DNA from: Pelagisphaera sp964404745
GTDB taxonomy: Bacteria; Verrucomicrobiota; Verrucomicrobiia; Opitutales; Opitutaceae
DNA: 64,000 nt
Assembly: GCA_964404745.1 (NCBI GenBank)
Contig: CAYOLG010000001.1
Span: 132,415 to 196,414, forward strand
Direction: 5' to 3'
The notes under the pieces are model-generated. The model was not told the DNA's origin. It made no database searches and saw nothing but the letters and a program-made list of their open reading frames with translations. Positions 62,985 through 64,000 of this stretch are shown here, one piece after another (the first letter of the stretch is position 1; each line of letters opens with the position of its first letter). The position numbers and the translations under genes are program-made.

Positions 62985-63464
62985 ATGAGGTTGATAAGGA
63001 ATGAGAAGATTGTTGACCAGCAAGGGCGCCAGAGAATTCGGCGGGCTCTTTTTCTCGCTGTCCATGGATGGCTGTCCCTCGCTCTGGCATCCGCTCTTCA
63101 GGCCCAGACGGAAATCGGGCCCTATGTGAGCGAAGCGGATTTGGGAGCGTTGATCGGCCAGAAGGCTAAAGTCGAAGGGGTCTTCCATAGAGACGCTTTC
63201 AATGCTCCGGGGATCGTCATTACGGGACGAGTTTTCTACTTGCTGGAAAACCCGCCTAACAATAGGCGTTACTCGTTTCCGCAAGTTAGCAGCTACGCCA
63301 GCGTAACGGGAATTCTCTATCTTTATGACGGCAATATCCAGTACAACGAGCTGTACGACCGGATCGGCCGCCGTTACTATTTTTTCAGCCTCGATTCCGC
63401 GGAAATCGAATTAGGAGATCCTTTGAGAAATCGAGGCGAGGCTAGTCCTGTGGCCCCTCGATAA
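62985..63464 (+). CDS. Secreted hypothetical protein
   Basis: Not recognised. The 159 residues begin with a basic N-region and hydrophobic core (ALFLAVHGWLSLALASALQAQ), a likely signal peptide. The mature part is about 120 residues with an OB-like or beta-rich look (IGQKAKVEGVFHRDAF, GIVITGRVFYLLENPP, RYYFFSLDSAEIELGDP). It follows asd by 45 bp on the same strand. Confidence 0.6.
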   Translation: MRLIRNEKIVDQQGRQRIRRALFLAVHGWLSLALASALQAQTEIGPYVSEADLGALIGQKAKVEGVFHRDAFNAPGIVITGRVFYLLENPPNNRRYSFPQVSSYASVTGILYLYDGNIQYNELYDRIGRRYYFFSLDSAEIELGDPLRNRGEASPVAPR

Positions 63465-63614
63465 GCAAAACAGATTGTTTTGGTAAACCTCGAGTCCGTG
63501 GAAAGGGCCGAATAGCTTCGTCAAACTGCTTTGCTTGCTGCCCTCCCTCTTTGAGGATAGCATTGATGCCGGTGTGTAAGTTTTTTGTCTGCCTACGCGC
63601 TCGCGCTGGTCGAG

Positions 63615-64000
63615 TTACCCGAAATGAGCCATCGCTTTCGTTAGCCTGGGTCTGTTGACGTCGTGGTTAAGGTTATATAGTTTGTCAATGTTGGGATGCA
63701 AGGAGGCCGTAGGCCGACTGGAGGCCCAACATTGGTTCGGTTCGCTTTCCTCTGGCAGCTCCTGGGAGAACTCCAATGGAGTAACATAGCCCAACGAGCG
63801 ATGGGGACGTATGTGGTTGTACTTCCATCGCCAGTCCTCGATTACCACCCGAGCCTCGGTTAGAGTCCAGAGCTTTTAGCGGTTGAGGCATTCCTCCCGG
63901 AAGCGAGCGTTGAAGCTCTCGACGTATACGTTCTGCCAAGGGCTTCCCGGTTCGATGTAGAGCGCTTTAATCTTCTTCTCGGCAAGCCAGCGGCGCAGCC
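63615..64000 (-). pseudogene. IS3-family transposase (orfB) remnant, continues past window
   Basis: The minus strand encodes the C-terminal integrase core of an IS3-family DDE transposase. IKALYIEPGSPWQNVYVESF contains the catalytic Glu, then NARFREECLNR, an in-frame TAA at 63876-63878, and on to LTEARVVIEDWRWKYNHIRP and HRSLGYVTPLEF. The nonsense codon sits where the family has Glu. Past the core, about 40 residues of unrelated reading continue to the stop at 63615. The N-terminal part lies beyond the window. No inverted-repeat end could be assigned. Confidence 0.8.

Overview
The window reads as a chromosomal segment of a Verrucomicrobiota bacterium, most likely of the Opitutae/Opitutales side of the phylum. 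This is an inference from gene content, chiefly a pilus-like locus (49369-56376) whose order and proteins match the Akkermansia muciniphila Amuc_1102-1098 genes. Support comes from FabV, a short ClpX-like ATPase, ExeA/GspB-like proteins and several REP-like intergenic palindromes. Two 100-N assembly gaps lie at 11166-11265 (inside cysJ) and 13862-13961.

Layout. 1-5300: a GH13 alpha-glucan debranching-type enzyme, cut by the window edge, then the glycolytic run gap-pgk-tpiA. 5373-7075: tRNA-Asp, a secreted protein broken by one extra G, and a second secreted protein. 7462-10090: metK-ahcY of the activated-methyl cycle. 10512-13859: cysJ-cysI sulfite reductase. 14014-21715: pfkB-type sugar kinase and 3-methyladenine DNA glycosylase, then a minus-strand run fabV, methyltransferase, dtd, DoxX, a beta-CASP nuclease fused to a degenerate DNA-ligase-like domain, and a DUF3108 protein. 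22059-29475: dsbD, rpoN, an IscA-type Fe-S protein, ubiE/menG, clpX-like, HU/IHF. 29562-39585: a plus-strand biosynthetic run hisS, hydrolase, serA, plsY, hom, lysC, thrC, cimA, joined functionally by asd at 61941. 39795-45163: GspB-like and ExeA-like proteins, an FtsB-like protein, a UDP-sugar pyrophosphorylase and a PAS/receiver protein. 45165-49248: pdhA-pdhB-pdhC (no E3 seen) and a Nudix hydrolase. 49369-56376: the pilus-like operon. 56442-64000: 5'-3' exonuclease, tRNA-Met, glycosyltransferase, DinG-type helicase, L,D-transpeptidase, asd, a secreted hypothetical protein and a decayed IS3-family transposase running off the window.

How the parts work together. Most of the window is housekeeping metabolism. 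The genes describe lower glycolysis feeding pyruvate dehydrogenase, sulfite reduction and methyl-group recycling. They also describe aspartate-family amino acid synthesis (Asd, LysC, Hom, ThrC), with isoleucine probably made from pyruvate through citramalate.

The most unusual items are four. First, the Amuc_1100-type pilus-like locus, with a PilM-PilN fusion, outside the Akkermansia context. Second, the MBL/beta-CASP nuclease fused to a ligase-like domain that has lost its catalytic lysine and its OB fold. Third, two sets of 7-bp direct repeats with an 11-bp period upstream of the frameshifted secreted gene. Fourth, a ClpX-like unfoldase without the zinc-binding domain. No CRISPR array, prophage or recognisable defence island is visible.
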